A DNA stretch of 64,000 bases. Origin: Rhodobiaceae bacterium UBA4490 (lineage in GTDB: Bacteria > Pseudomonadota > Alphaproteobacteria > Parvibaculales > Parvibaculaceae). A model generated the notes under the pieces. The model did no database searches and was not told the DNA's origin. It saw only the letters and a program-made list of their open reading frames with translations. The stretch is taken from positions 21,258 to 85,257 of the forward strand of contig DGNO01000005.1 in assembly GCA_002389665.1 (NCBI GenBank), read 5' to 3'. Below, piece by piece: positions 35,041-43,773 of this stretch. How positions within the stretch are numbered: position 1 is the stretch's first letter; each line of letters opens with the position of its first letter. A program made the position numbers and the translations under genes.

Positions 35041-36666
35041 TTATTTCTCGTTTTCAACGAGAAGCTTATATGCCGGAAGCGTGAGGAATTCCTCGCACTC
35101 TTCGGCTGTTGCCATATCGTCGAAGATTTTGATGGCTTCGTCGAAACGGCCGGATGTCCAACGCTCGTCGCCGAGCGTTTCGCGGAGCTGTTTCATTTCG
35201 TCGTCCAGCACTTCCCGGAAAAGCTCCGGGGTTACCTTGCGTCCGTCCGAAAGATCGGCTCCGTGATAGAGCCACTGCCAGATCTGCGTACGGCTGATCT
35301 CGGCCGTGGCTGCATCTTCCATGAGATTGTAGAGCGGAACGGCGCCGCGCCCGGAAAGCCAGGCTTCGATATATTGCACGCCGACGCGGCAGCATTCGCG
35401 CATGCCGCTTTCCGTACGCTCGCCCTTATGCGGCTCCAGCATTTCTTTCTGGCCGACATGCACGTCCTGGCGCTGACGGGCGAGCTGATTTTTCTCCGGC
35501 AGCTTGCCGAAAACTTCCGCGGCCACGGCAACGAGGTCCGGGTGCGCCACCCAGGTGCCGTCATGGCCGTTATTGGCTTCGCGTTCCTTGTCGGCGAGAA
35601 CTTTGGCGAAAGCGGCCTTGTTGGCCTCTTCATCGCCCTTCACCGGGATTTGGGCCGCCATGCCGCCCATCGCAAAAGCGCCGCGCTTGTGGCAGGTCTT
35701 GATGAGAAGCAGCGAATAGGCGTTGAGGAACGCATCGCCCATCACCACCTGCGAACGGTCGGGCAGAATATAGTTCGGGTTTTTGCCGAGGCGCTTGATG
35801 TAGGAGAAGATGTAATCCCAGCGCCCGCAGTTCAGGCCCACAATGTGGTCGCGCATCTCATAAAGGATTTCGTCCATCTCGAAGGCCGCCGGCAGCGTCT
35901 CGATCAGGATCGTGCAGCGCGCGGTGCCGACCGGAATGCCGAGTGCCTTTTCCGCATGGGTGAAGACGTCGTTCCAAAGGCGCGCCTCAAGATGGCTTTC
36001 CATCTTGGGCAGATAGAAGTAGGGGCCCGAGCCCGTCTTCTTCAGGTTGGCGTGATTGTGGAAGAGATACATGCCGAAATCGAACATGCCGCCGGACATC
36101 GGCCGGCCGTCGACTTCCACATGGGCTTCATCCAGATGCCAGCCGCGCGGGCGCACGATCAAGGTGGCGCGCTCGCCGAGCGGCTTGACGTCATAAGTCT
36201 TGCCGTTGGCCGGGTCGGTGAAGCCGATCGTGCCGGCCCACAGGTCCATCAGGTTGAGCTGGCCGCCGATCATGTTTTCCCAGGTCGGGGCTGCCGCGTC
36301 CTCGAAGTCGGTCATGTAGGAATTCGCGCCGGAGTTCAGCGCATTGATGACCATCTTGCGGTTGTCGACCGGGCCGGTGATTTCCACACGGCGGTCGAGC
36401 AGGTCTTCGGGGATCGGCGCGACTTTCCAGTCGCCTTCGCGGATCTCTTTCGTTTCGGGCAGGAAGTCGGGCAGCTCACCGGCGTCGAACTTCTTCTGGC
36501 GCTCGGCGCGCTTGGCCAAAAGCTCAAGCCGGCGCTCGCCGAATTTGCGCTCGAGGTCCGCGACGAATTCAATCGCTTCGGGGGTCAGAACGCGTTCGTA
36601 TTCCGGTTTGATCTCGCCGAGAATACGCACGCCTTCCACGCTGGCGCTTTTTGCTGCCTGGCTCAT
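35041..36666 (-). CDS. aceB: Malate synthase A
   Basis: 541 aa, the family length for malate synthase A. Condenses glyoxylate with acetyl-CoA to malate. Conserved: YMTDFEDAAAPTWENMIGGQ, PRGWHLDEAHVEVDG, FYLPKMESHLEARLWN, GTARCTILIETLPAAFEMDEILYEM and GLNCGRWDYIFSYIK (the Arg/Glu/Asp catalytic core). It is the promoter-proximal gene of the aceB-aceA pair. Its 190-bp promoter region is shared with the divergent ScfR regulator and contains several palindromes. Expression during growth on acetate or fatty acids is expected from this setting. Confidence 0.97.
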   Translation of the reverse strand: MSQAAKSASVEGVRILGEIKPEYERVLTPEAIEFVADLERKFGERRLELLAKRAERQKKFDAGELPDFLPETKEIREGDWKVAPIPEDLLDRRVEITGPVDNRKMVINALNSGANSYMTDFEDAAAPTWENMIGGQLNLMDLWAGTIGFTDPANGKTYDVKPLGERATLIVRPRGWHLDEAHVEVDGRPMSGGMFDFGMYLFHNHANLKKTGSGPYFYLPKMESHLEARLWNDVFTHAEKALGIPVGTARCTILIETLPAAFEMDEILYEMRDHIVGLNCGRWDYIFSYIKRLGKNPNYILPDRSQVVMGDAFLNAYSLLLIKTCHKRGAFAMGGMAAQIPVKGDEEANKAAFAKVLADKEREANNGHDGTWVAHPDLVAVAAEVFGKLPEKNQLARQRQDVHVGQKEMLEPHKGERTESGMRECCRVGVQYIEAWLSGRGAVPLYNLMEDAATAEISRTQIWQWLYHGADLSDGRKVTPELFREVLDDEMKQLRETLGDERWTSGRFDEAIKIFDDMATAEECEEFLTLPAYKLLVENEK

Positions 36667-36756
36667 GGCTTCTTGCCTCCGCTATCTGGGTGCTGTTGCG
36701 GGCGTCATACAGCCCTGACAGCTAAATGTCCAACGATTCCCGAAAACTTCTAAGTC

Positions 36757-36828
36757 CTTGAAATCATTCAAGTAAAAATCTTGACAAGATTCCAGTGAGA
36801 TTCTGGTGTAGATGTAAATCTTGTAAAG
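36757..36828. promoter_or_regulatory. Palindrome cluster in the aceB/scfR divergent promoter
   Basis: Three CTTG/CAAG elements: CTTGAA-ATCA-TTCAAG (36757-36772, perfect), ATCTTG-A-CAAGAT (36778-36790, perfect) and a near copy AAATCTTGTAAAG (36816-36828) of the start of the second (AAATCTTGACAAG, 36776-36788). The two copies are 40 bp apart, close to four helical turns. A TTGACA (36781-36786) for scfR lies inside the second element, so binding there would block it. The pattern resembles the RamB target (AAAACTTTGCAAA-like) and fits autoregulation. Confidence 0.6.
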
Positions 36829-36856
36829 AAATCTGTGCTGGAACAGGACGCGACCG

Positions 36857-38302
36857 ATGGCAGTAGACAGGAAAGTATTCGCAGGTCCGCGCGTGCGCCG
36901 CATGCGCCGGGACCGCAACCTGACCCAAGCGAAAATGGCTGAAGCGCTTGGCATTTCAGCCAGTTATCTCAATCTCATTGAGCGTAACCAACGCCCGATC
37001 TCGGCGCAAATCCTCCTGAAGCTCGCCGATGTCTTCGATATGGACGTGAAAACGCTGGCGGGTGACGAAGAGGCGCGGGCATTAACCACGCTCAAGGAAA
37101 TTTTTTCCGATGCGGTCTTCAAGGATGCGGGAATCGGCAATCAGGACCTGCAGGATGTGGCCTCGGCCAGCCCCGGCATTGTCGATGCCATCGCGCATCT
37201 TTACCGCGCCTATGAAGAAGCGGTGACGGCAAGCTCGTTTCTCGCCGAGCGCCTGGCGGACAGGGACACGGTCGAGCCCGGCGAGACGCAGGGCCTGCCG
37301 CTTGAAGAAGTGCGCGATTTCATCAATTCGCGCGGCAATCACTTTCCCCAGCTCGATGATGCCGCCGAGGCGCTTTACGTCAAAGCCGAACTTGCGAAAG
37401 ACGAGCCTTATGTCTCGATGCGCAATTATCTGCGCGATGAACACGGGGTGACGACGCGCGTCGTGCCGCATGATGTGATGTCCGGCGATCTCAGGCGCTA
37501 TGACCGGCACCGCCAGACGCTCTTTCTTTCCGAGTTGCTCGACCAGCCGGGGCGCTGCTTTCAGCTTGCCTACCAGGTGGGCTATTTCGAGCTTTCCCGC
37601 ACGATGGAAGACATCGTCACCTCGTCCGGCTTTGCCAGCGAGGAGCCGAAGCGGCTCTTGCGCATTGCGCTCGCCAATTATTTCGCCGCCGCGCTTCTCA
37701 TGCCCTATGCGGCGTTTTTCCGCACGGCGGAGGAAACGCGCTACGACATCCGCCTGCTCGGCCGCCGCTTCGGCACGAGTTTCGAGCAGGTTTGCCACCG
37801 GCTGACGACCTTGCAGCGGGCAGGGGCCCGGGGCATCCCGTTCTTTCTCATCCGCGTCGATAATGCGGGCAATGTCTCCAAGCGCTTCTCGGCGGCCGGC
37901 TTTCACTTTGCCCGTTTCGGCGGCACCTGCCCGCGCTGGAACGTACATGATGCTTTCCGCGTGCCGGGGCAGATCTATAGCCAGGTCGTGCAGATGGAAG
38001 ACGGCATCCGCTATTTCTCCATCGCCCGCACGGTCAGCCGGGCCGGATCGGGCATGGGCGTGCCGGGGGACCAATATGTGGTGGGCCTCGGCTGCGAAAT
38101 CTCTCATGCCAAAAAATTGATTTATTCTGCGGGCTATGATCTGGAAGATGAGCGCGGCGCGACGCCCATCGGCGTCAATTGCCGCCTTTGCGAGCGGATG
38201 GATTGCTCGCAGCGCGCCTTCCCCCCGCTCAAGAAGCGGCTTGAGGTGGATGAGCATGTGCGCGGAATTTCGCCTTTCGGTCACGCGGTGGACAAGGTAT
38301 GA
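36857..38302 (+). CDS. ScfR/RamB-type regulator of acetate metabolism (XRE-family)
   Basis: 481 aa. N-terminal XRE HTH (about 12-70: RRDRNLTQAKMAEALGISASYLNLIERNQ), then a central ImmA/IrrE-like region (about 150-250, with QLAYQVGYFELSRT) and a C-terminal DUF2083-type domain ending in the Cys cluster NCRLCERMDCSQRAFPP. This matches the short-chain fatty acyl regulators (ScfR) and corynebacterial RamB, which sense acyl-CoA and control glyoxylate-shunt and propionate genes. It is divergent from aceB; the palindromes in the shared gap probably serve both as its own operator and as an aceB control site. AGGA precedes the ATG. Confidence 0.88.
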   Translation: MAVDRKVFAGPRVRRMRRDRNLTQAKMAEALGISASYLNLIERNQRPISAQILLKLADVFDMDVKTLAGDEEARALTTLKEIFSDAVFKDAGIGNQDLQDVASASPGIVDAIAHLYRAYEEAVTASSFLAERLADRDTVEPGETQGLPLEEVRDFINSRGNHFPQLDDAAEALYVKAELAKDEPYVSMRNYLRDEHGVTTRVVPHDVMSGDLRRYDRHRQTLFLSELLDQPGRCFQLAYQVGYFELSRTMEDIVTSSGFASEEPKRLLRIALANYFAAALLMPYAAFFRTAEETRYDIRLLGRRFGTSFEQVCHRLTTLQRAGARGIPFFLIRVDNAGNVSKRFSAAGFHFARFGGTCPRWNVHDAFRVPGQIYSQVVQMEDGIRYFSIARTVSRAGSGMGVPGDQYVVGLGCEISHAKKLIYSAGYDLEDERGATPIGVNCRLCERMDCSQRAFPPLKKRLEVDEHVRGISPFGHAVDKV

Positions 38303-38344
38303 GGGGCGGGCTCACTTAATATCTGCTCGCAACAGGAGTAACGC

Positions 38345-39061
38345 GTGGACGCGCAGGCGCCGGGCACAATCTGGAAGGCCATAGGCATCGCCGCGGCGCT
38401 GCATGTGATCGGCTATGCGCTGTTCCTCTGGTCGCCCTTTGGCGAGGTGCCCGAACCGGCGGGTTCTGCGGGTATCCAGCTTTCCCTTGCCGATCTGAGC
38501 GCGCCGCCTGCCCCCGAAACCGCGCTGCCGCCCGAGCCCGATGTGGAGCCCGTGCCGGAAATCGCCGAGCCGGAGCCGGAAGAGCCCGTGGAAGAGGAAG
38601 TGGTAGAGGAAGTACCGCCGCCCACGCCTGACATTCCGCTGCGCAAGGCCGAGAGCCGCCCGCCCAAACCCAAAGCCGAGCCGAAACCGGCTGCCCCTGC
38701 CCAGAAGGCCGGAGGGCCGCAGGGTCAGGCCGCCCAGCAAAGCGCGCCGTCGCCCTTTCTCGGCAGTGCCGATGCCCAGGCAAGCTATGTCGCCCGCCTG
38801 CAGGCCTGGCTTGCCCGTCACAAGCGCTATCCGCGCACCGCCCGCCGGCGCGGGGTGGAAGGGGATGCGGTGCTGCGTTTCGTCGTGGACCGGGCAGGTT
38901 CGGTGCGCAGTTTCGGCCTCGATAAGGGTACGGGTTCTGGCCTTCTTGACCGGGAAGTGCGCGAAATGCTGGAGCGGGCGAGCCCCTTGCCGCCGGTGCC
39001 CGCCGATTTCGGCGCGGAAACGGTCGAAGTGGTCATCACCGTCCGCTTCAATCTCGACTGA
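38345..39061 (+). CDS. tonB: Energy transducer TonB family protein
   Basis: 238 aa from GTG 38345 (AGGAG 5 nt upstream). One N-terminal membrane helix (about 12-32), a long Pro/Glu-rich periplasmic spacer (about 50-130) and a C-terminal TonB domain (QAWLARHKRYPRTARRRGVEGDAVLRF). The spacer has alternating acidic (EPEPEEPVEEE) and basic (RPPKPKAEPKP) segments. It couples proton motive force from ExbB/ExbD to outer-membrane receptors, but neither gene is adjacent, so it depends on distant exbBD. The orphan position is common for alternative TonB proteins. It could serve a particular receptor. Confidence 0.85.
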   Translation: MDAQAPGTIWKAIGIAAALHVIGYALFLWSPFGEVPEPAGSAGIQLSLADLSAPPAPETALPPEPDVEPVPEIAEPEPEEPVEEEVVEEVPPPTPDIPLRKAESRPPKPKAEPKPAAPAQKAGGPQGQAAQQSAPSPFLGSADAQASYVARLQAWLARHKRYPRTARRRGVEGDAVLRFVVDRAGSVRSFGLDKGTGSGLLDREVREMLERASPLPPVPADFGAETVEVVITVRFNLD

Positions 39062-39220
39062 AAAATCCATTCACCGTGCCGGAACGGCACAGATTACGAC
39101 ACATTTTGTGCCGCAATTTGTCCTACCCGAAACAGCTTGTTAGCGAATTGCCGATAGGCTTTGCCCGACCGAAGACGATCAACGTCTTAGGCAACGTCTT
39201 GGGGAAGCTGAGAGGGCGTC

Positions 39221-39961
39221 GTGGCTGGCAGTAAGCGCTTTCGTATTGAGCAGAATATGGCGGGGCAGCCCATGCCCGAACCCGTGCCGGTAAAACCGGC
39301 GGATGACGGCGAGACCCGGCACCGGGAATTGCTCGATGCGATCGGCAGGCTGGAAGCCCGCCTTTCCGAACCCGGCCTGAACGCCTTCACGCAGGCCGCC
39401 CCGGTTTCCAGCGACATTCTCGATCAATATAAATCCGAGCTGAAAGAAGCCGCGAAGCTGAAAAGCCAGGTCGAACGGCTTCAGGATGCGGTGCGCGATA
39501 CGCAGGCCGAAATCAAGGCCATGCAATATGAGCAGCCGGATGTGCAGCGCCTTTCCCATGCAAGCGACGAGCTGGAAGAAGTGATCTCGCATAACGAGCT
39601 TGCCGCCGACACCATTCTCTCCGCCGCTGAGGCGATCGATGAAAGCGCGACGCGCCTTGCCGATCAGCTCAAAGGCAGCGATGCCGCCGCCGTTTATGAT
39701 ATTCGCGAGCAGTCCATCGCCATTCTTCAGGCTTGTAACTTCCACGATATCACGAGCCAGCGCATCACCAAGGTGCTGCGCTCCATCAAGAATCTGGAAG
39801 AGCGGCTGGAAAGCATTCACGGCATTTGGGGTGACGGTGCCTTTGACGATATTGCCGTGCCGGTCGAGGAAAAAGACGAATATCAGTCGCTGCTGCACGG
39901 CCCGGCCCTGCCGACCGAAGAGCATTGCAGCCAGGAAGATATCGACGCGCTTTTCGACTGA
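39221..39961 (+). CDS. cheZ: Protein phosphatase CheZ
   Basis: 246 aa from GTG 39221. CheZ removes phosphate from CheY-P to reset the flagellar motor. A long helical hairpin (about 75-205) carries ACNFHDITSQRITKVLR with D176 and Q180, corresponding to the catalytic Asp/Gln of E. coli CheZ. The C-terminus ends SQEDIDALFD, the peptide that binds CheY. Residues 1-50 are Pro-rich and divergent. No other chemotaxis gene is near; orphan cheZ genes also occur in other alphaproteobacteria. It is convergent with the PAS sensor gene, 9 bp apart. Family call is firm; motility in this strain is inferred. Confidence 0.9.
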   Translation: MAGSKRFRIEQNMAGQPMPEPVPVKPADDGETRHRELLDAIGRLEARLSEPGLNAFTQAAPVSSDILDQYKSELKEAAKLKSQVERLQDAVRDTQAEIKAMQYEQPDVQRLSHASDELEEVISHNELAADTILSAAEAIDESATRLADQLKGSDAAAVYDIREQSIAILQACNFHDITSQRITKVLRSIKNLEERLESIHGIWGDGAFDDIAVPVEEKDEYQSLLHGPALPTEEHCSQEDIDALFD

Positions 39962-39970
39962 CCTGTGTTC

Positions 39971-41512
39971 CTAGCAAAGCCGCGCGGCCGGAAAGCTCAG
40001 ATGCACCTGGGGCAGCCGGCCTGACTTGGCTTGCGCGACGGCCAGCGTGCCGCCATGCATTTCCACTACACGCCGCGTCAAGGTAAGCGCCAGCCCGTCC
40101 TGGCGCGGATGGCCGCTTGCTTCTGCCGAAAGGAAAGAGCGTTCGGGGCTGTCGATGCCGCTCTGGCTGCCTGTGCTCGCGTCTTGCAGGAGATCGGGAT
40201 GCAGCGCATCGAACTCGTCTTTCTCCGAGACATGGATGGTGAGGCCCGTTTCCTCGCGCCGCGCCTTGATGACGAGCACCGCGCCGGGCGGGGTGGAGTG
40301 GATGATTTCGCTCAGAAGGCGGAAGAAGCCCTGGCGCAGGCGCCGCGCATCGCCCTGAAACCCGGGCAGGTTTTCAGGGCAGTCGATTTCCACCTTGATG
40401 CCGGCCCGCTCGCAGGCGGCCTGCTGGCTCGTGACCGCGATATTGACGAGCTGCGCCAGATTGCAGATTTCCTCATGCAGCGTCGTATCGCCTTTTTCCG
40501 CTTCCGCGATGCCCAGAAGATCCTCGATCATTTCCAGAAGCATCGTGCCGCTTGAGTGAATGTCGGCGGCATAATCGCGGTAATTGCTGTTGCCCATCGG
40601 GCCGAAGCGCTCATCGCGCATGATCTCCGAAAACCCGATGATATGGGTGAGCGGCGTGCGCAGGTCGTGATTGACGTTGGAAAAGAACGTGCGGCTGCGC
40701 CGGGAGGCTTCCTCGCGCTGATAGCGGGAAAGGCGGATCGTGTCTTCAAGCCGGCGGCGCACGGTCACATCGGTCAGCGTGGCGATCTTGGCGGGCATCG
40801 GCCCTTCATTGGTTTCGATCACCCGTGCCTCGACAAAGCGGGTGGTGCCATCATCACCGGGCAGCGTCAGGGATTGGGGCGCGTCGCTTGCCATATCGAG
40901 CGGCAGATGGAAGGGCTGGCCTTCCAGGCTTTCCGCCTCGCGCCCGAGAAGTGCGGCGGCTTCCTCATTGGCGAATTTCACCCGCCCGTCCTGATCGATG
41001 ATCAGCATGGCTTCGGGCGATTCCTGAATGAGGGTGAAGGACTTTTCCACCGCGGCGGGGGCGCACGGGGCAGGCCGCGTCTCCTCGCGCCGCTGGCGGC
41101 GCTGATGGGCAAGCCGGGCGATCCAGAGCGCTTCGCCCGCATCGATCTTGTCGAGGCCGAGCACCTCTTCGGCGCCCGCTTCAAGTGTTTCGAGCGCGTA
41201 TTTGCGGCTGCCGTTCAAGGAGGCGGCAAAGGCGATGACGGGCGCGTCGGGCCCGAGCGTCGTGATCCGCCGGATCAGCGCGTCGATGTCACCGGGCAGG
41301 GAAAGGTCCAAAAGCACCGCGTCGATGCCCGGTTCCAGAAGCGGCCCGAGGCCCGCATCGGCGGAGATGGGCAGAATGTCGTAGTGAAAATCGGGATCTG
41401 CCTTCGAGACCGCTTCGAAAGAGGCGGTAAGCGCGCGGTCGTTCGAGAGAAGGGCGATGGTCAGCGTGCCGGGGCGGCCGCGTTCGTCGATCTTTTTCAG
41501 AGCTTCGGCCAT
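39971..41512 (-). CDS. PAS sensor kinase-like protein with degenerate ATPase domain
   Basis: 513 aa from the ATG at 41510-41512 (AGAGGAGA upstream); a longer frame to 41617 is open but lacks a site. Order: receiver-like domain (ALLSNDRALT, VLLDLSLPGD), PAS (IQESPEAMLIIDQDGRVKFANEEAAALLG), HisKA with FFSNVNHDLRTPLTHIIGFSEIM (His present), then a weak ATPase region. Within the last domain the N-box Asn is replaced (RLLSEIIHST), no DxGxG box is seen, and the G2 box reads DGLALTLTRRVV. I read it as a pseudokinase or a receiver of phosphate from other kinases. No membrane helix, so cytoplasmic. It is convergent with cheZ. Confidence 0.78.
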   Translation of the reverse strand: MAEALKKIDERGRPGTLTIALLSNDRALTASFEAVSKADPDFHYDILPISADAGLGPLLEPGIDAVLLDLSLPGDIDALIRRITTLGPDAPVIAFAASLNGSRKYALETLEAGAEEVLGLDKIDAGEALWIARLAHQRRQRREETRPAPCAPAAVEKSFTLIQESPEAMLIIDQDGRVKFANEEAAALLGREAESLEGQPFHLPLDMASDAPQSLTLPGDDGTTRFVEARVIETNEGPMPAKIATLTDVTVRRRLEDTIRLSRYQREEASRRSRTFFSNVNHDLRTPLTHIIGFSEIMRDERFGPMGNSNYRDYAADIHSSGTMLLEMIEDLLGIAEAEKGDTTLHEEICNLAQLVNIAVTSQQAACERAGIKVEIDCPENLPGFQGDARRLRQGFFRLLSEIIHSTPPGAVLVIKARREETGLTIHVSEKDEFDALHPDLLQDASTGSQSGIDSPERSFLSAEASGHPRQDGLALTLTRRVVEMHGGTLAVAQAKSGRLPQVHLSFPAARLC

Positions 41513-42116
41513 GCGGGATATCTCCTCTGACGCATGATCCCCAAAATCCCCGATGTTGAACGGCACGTGCCTCGTGTTTGTTTCCGCTGCTGTGGTGGCG
41601 GGCTGGGCGTGCCGCATGCCGTAATCCCTTTTGCCTTAACGGTTTGGGGCCCGAATCACCTCTCCGGCCCATGCCCAATTATTGATGCGCAAAGTAAACA
41701 TCCTCTTAATATTATCATTCAAATGTGGACAACTTCCGTGCCGGGATTTCTGCCCCAAGCGGGAAAAGCTCAAAGCCGGCAACCGCTTGCACTTCCAAGC
41801 TTATCTAAAACGCTCTGTAAGCTGAGGAAGTCGTCCGGTTAAAAAACGATTAAATTTTGAGGCAAATGCCCCCGGAAGTTAACGCGCGCCCCCGCCGGGC
41901 GCAGAGGCGAAAGGTTAAGAAGCACCCGCGCGTCAGGAGAAGGCCCGGTGAGAGCCAAGCGAGGACCCCCGCTTTCCCGCGCAATTCCGGCAAATTGGAA
42001 CATATCAGCAACACATGGCCGGGGTGCGGCGCGCGCCGGGGGCAGGGCCGCTTGCCGCGCCGGGGCTTCTGCGCTAGGACTGCGCGCGACCGGCAAACCC
42101 CAGCGATTTCAGGCAC
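41513..42116. other. 604-bp gap between the PAS sensor and hisS; no gene seen
   Basis: Longest gap in the window. It holds AT-rich stretches (41695-41720 and 41840-41860), a TTAA-N7-TTAA box (41839-41853), a near-DnaA-box TGTGGACAA (41725-41733) and a GC-rich run (42020-42070) close to hisS with several short hairpins. No tRNA, riboswitch or known sRNA was recognised. Confidence 0.5.
41839..41853. promoter_or_regulatory. CtrA-type box TTAA-N7-TTAA near hisS
   Basis: TTAA-AAAACGA-TTAA matches the CtrA spacing. It lies 264 bp before hisS and 327 bp before the PAS sensor start. The A-rich spacer raises the chance of a random match. Confidence 0.3.
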
Positions 42117-43616
42117 ATGGGCAAGAAGCAGAAAATATTCCGACCGAAGGCGCGGATCCCGAAGGGACTGCGCGACATTCCCGCTGCCGCCGTGCGGGCG
42201 GAAGCGGCCATGCTCGCGCGCATCCGCAAGGTTTATGAGGCGTACGGCTTCGAGCCCTTGGAAACCTCGGCCTTTGAATATGCCGACGCGCTGGGCAAAT
42301 TCCTGCCCGATGCGGACCGCCCGAATGAAGGCGTCTTCTCGCTCCAAGACGATGACGAGCAATGGCTATCGCTGCGCTATGATTTGACGGCGCCGCTCGC
42401 GCGTTATGTCGCCGAACATTATGACGGGCTGCCCAAGCCCTTCCGCCGCTATCAGACGGGCCCCGTCTGGCGGAACGAGAAACCGGGACCGGGCCGGTTC
42501 CGTCAATTCACCCAGTTCGATGCGGACACGGTGGGCGCGCCTTCCGTCGCTGCCGATGCTGAGCTGTGCATGATGGCCGCCGACTGCCTGGAAGCGCTTG
42601 GTATTCCGCGCGGCTCTTATGTGATGCGCGTCAATAACCGCAAGGTGCTGGACGGCGTCTTTGAAAATGCGGGTATTGTGGGGGAGGGAGCGGAATTCGA
42701 AGCCCGGCACCTCACCGTCATGCGCGCCATCGACAAGCTCGACCGGTTGGGCCCGGAAGGCGTGCGTCTGCTTCTCGGCAAAGGCCGCAAGGACGAGTCC
42801 GGCGACTTCACCGAAGGCGCGCATCTTTCGGATGAACAGATCGACCGCATCATGGCCTTTACGGGTGCGGGCGGCGATGACCGCGCCGCCGTTTGCGCGC
42901 GCATGGAAGAGCTGGTGGGGGACAGCGCGCGCGGGCTGGAAGGCGTGGCCGAAATGCGCCTCATCGATGAACTCTTGAATGCGGGCGGCTATGGCGCGGA
43001 CCGCGTTGCCTTCGATCCTTCCGTGGTGCGCGGCCTTGGCTATTACACAGGGCCGGTCTTCGAAGCGGAACTTACCTTCGAGGCGGAAACCGAAGAAGGG
43101 CGTATGCGCTTCGGCTCCGTCGGCGGGGGCGGGCGTTATGACGATCTCGTCGAGCGCTTCAAAGGCGTGAAAGTACCGGCGACGGGCTTTTCCATCGGCG
43201 TCAGCCGTCTTTATGCGGCGCTTGAAGCGCTGGGCAAGCTGGAAACCGAAACCGTGCTGCCCCCCGTCATCGTCCTCACCATGGATAATGACCGCCTTGC
43301 CGATTATCAGCGCATGGTCATGGAACTGCGCGCTGCGGGCATCCGCGCGGAAATGTATCTGGGCGGCTCGGGCATGCGTGCGCAGGTCAAGTATGCCGAT
43401 AAGCGCGGCGCGCCCTGCGTCGTCATTGAAGGAGAAGATGAGCGCGCGGCCGGTGAGGTCACGATCAAGGACCTCATTCTCGGCGCGCAAAAGGCCGAAG
43501 AGATCACCGATAATACCGAATGGCGTGAAAGCGCCCATGCGCAGATTTCCGCCCCGCGCGCGGATCTCGTGAGCGCCGTGAAGGATGTGCTCGCCCGACA
43601 TACCGCCGCCCGCTGA
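42117..43616 (+). CDS. hisS: Histidyl-tRNA synthetase
   Basis: 499 aa class II synthetase. Motif 2 [28 protein letters not shown], the His-A loop [14 protein letters not shown] and the C-terminal [13 protein letters not shown] region with the anticodon-binding domain ([24 protein letters not shown]) identify it. It charges tRNA-His. The N-terminal [22 protein letters not shown] is longer than in E. coli, as usual in alphaproteobacteria. HisZ, a paralogue, follows 157 bp downstream. The start is the ATG at 42117, with a modest ribosome site. A class I-type insertion was not seen. Confidence 0.95.
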   Translation: MGKKQKIFRPKARIPKGLRDIPAAAVRAEAAMLARIRKVYEAYGFEPLETSAFEYADALGKFLPDADRPNEGVFSLQDDDEQWLSLRYDLTAPLARYVAEHYDGLPKPFRRYQTGPVWRNEKPGPGRFRQFTQFDADTVGAPSVAADAELCMMAADCLEALGIPRGSYVMRVNNRKVLDGVFENAGIVGEGAEFEARHLTVMRAIDKLDRLGPEGVRLLLGKGRKDESGDFTEGAHLSDEQIDRIMAFTGAGGDDRAAVCARMEELVGDSARGLEGVAEMRLIDELLNAGGYGADRVAFDPSVVRGLGYYTGPVFEAELTFEAETEEGRMRFGSVGGGGRYDDLVERFKGVKVPATGFSIGVSRLYAALEALGKLETETVLPPVIVLTMDNDRLADYQRMVMELRAAGIRAEMYLGGSGMRAQVKYADKRGAPCVVIEGEDERAAGEVTIKDLILGAQKAEEITDNTEWRESAHAQISAPRADLVSAVKDVLARHTAAR

Positions 43617-43773
43617 GCCGGCGCGATATGTGCCGGGCCCGGCGGGCTGCGCGCCTGCCCCCGTTTGGGGGCGAAACAGTCATCTTTTCCATGCTAGAAG
43701 AGGTCCGCTTTTGAAAACCTGACGCTTTCTCCTTTTTAAGGAAGCGCCACGGCCAACCGGGCGGAACGAGAAA

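Noticed and set aside
33618..35084. A 488-codon + strand frame opposite aceA
   Set aside because: aceA is certain from its motifs; the + frame is a GC-rich mirror with no recognisable domain.
34984..36753. A 589-codon + strand frame opposite aceB
   Set aside because: It is a shadow of aceB with no motif of its own.
39076..39090. GTGCCG-GAA-CGGCAC as a terminator of tonB
   Set aside because: The hairpin is perfect, but no T-run follows, so it is only a weak structural feature.
41725..41853. A replication origin (near-DnaA box, AT-rich stretch, CtrA box)
   Set aside because: Only one DnaA-like site with a mismatch is present, and the gene neighbourhood is not that of known alphaproteobacterial origins.
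42366..43601. A 411-codon minus-strand frame opposite hisS
   Set aside because: hisS motifs are complete on the + strand; the opposite frame is explained by GC-rich codon structure.
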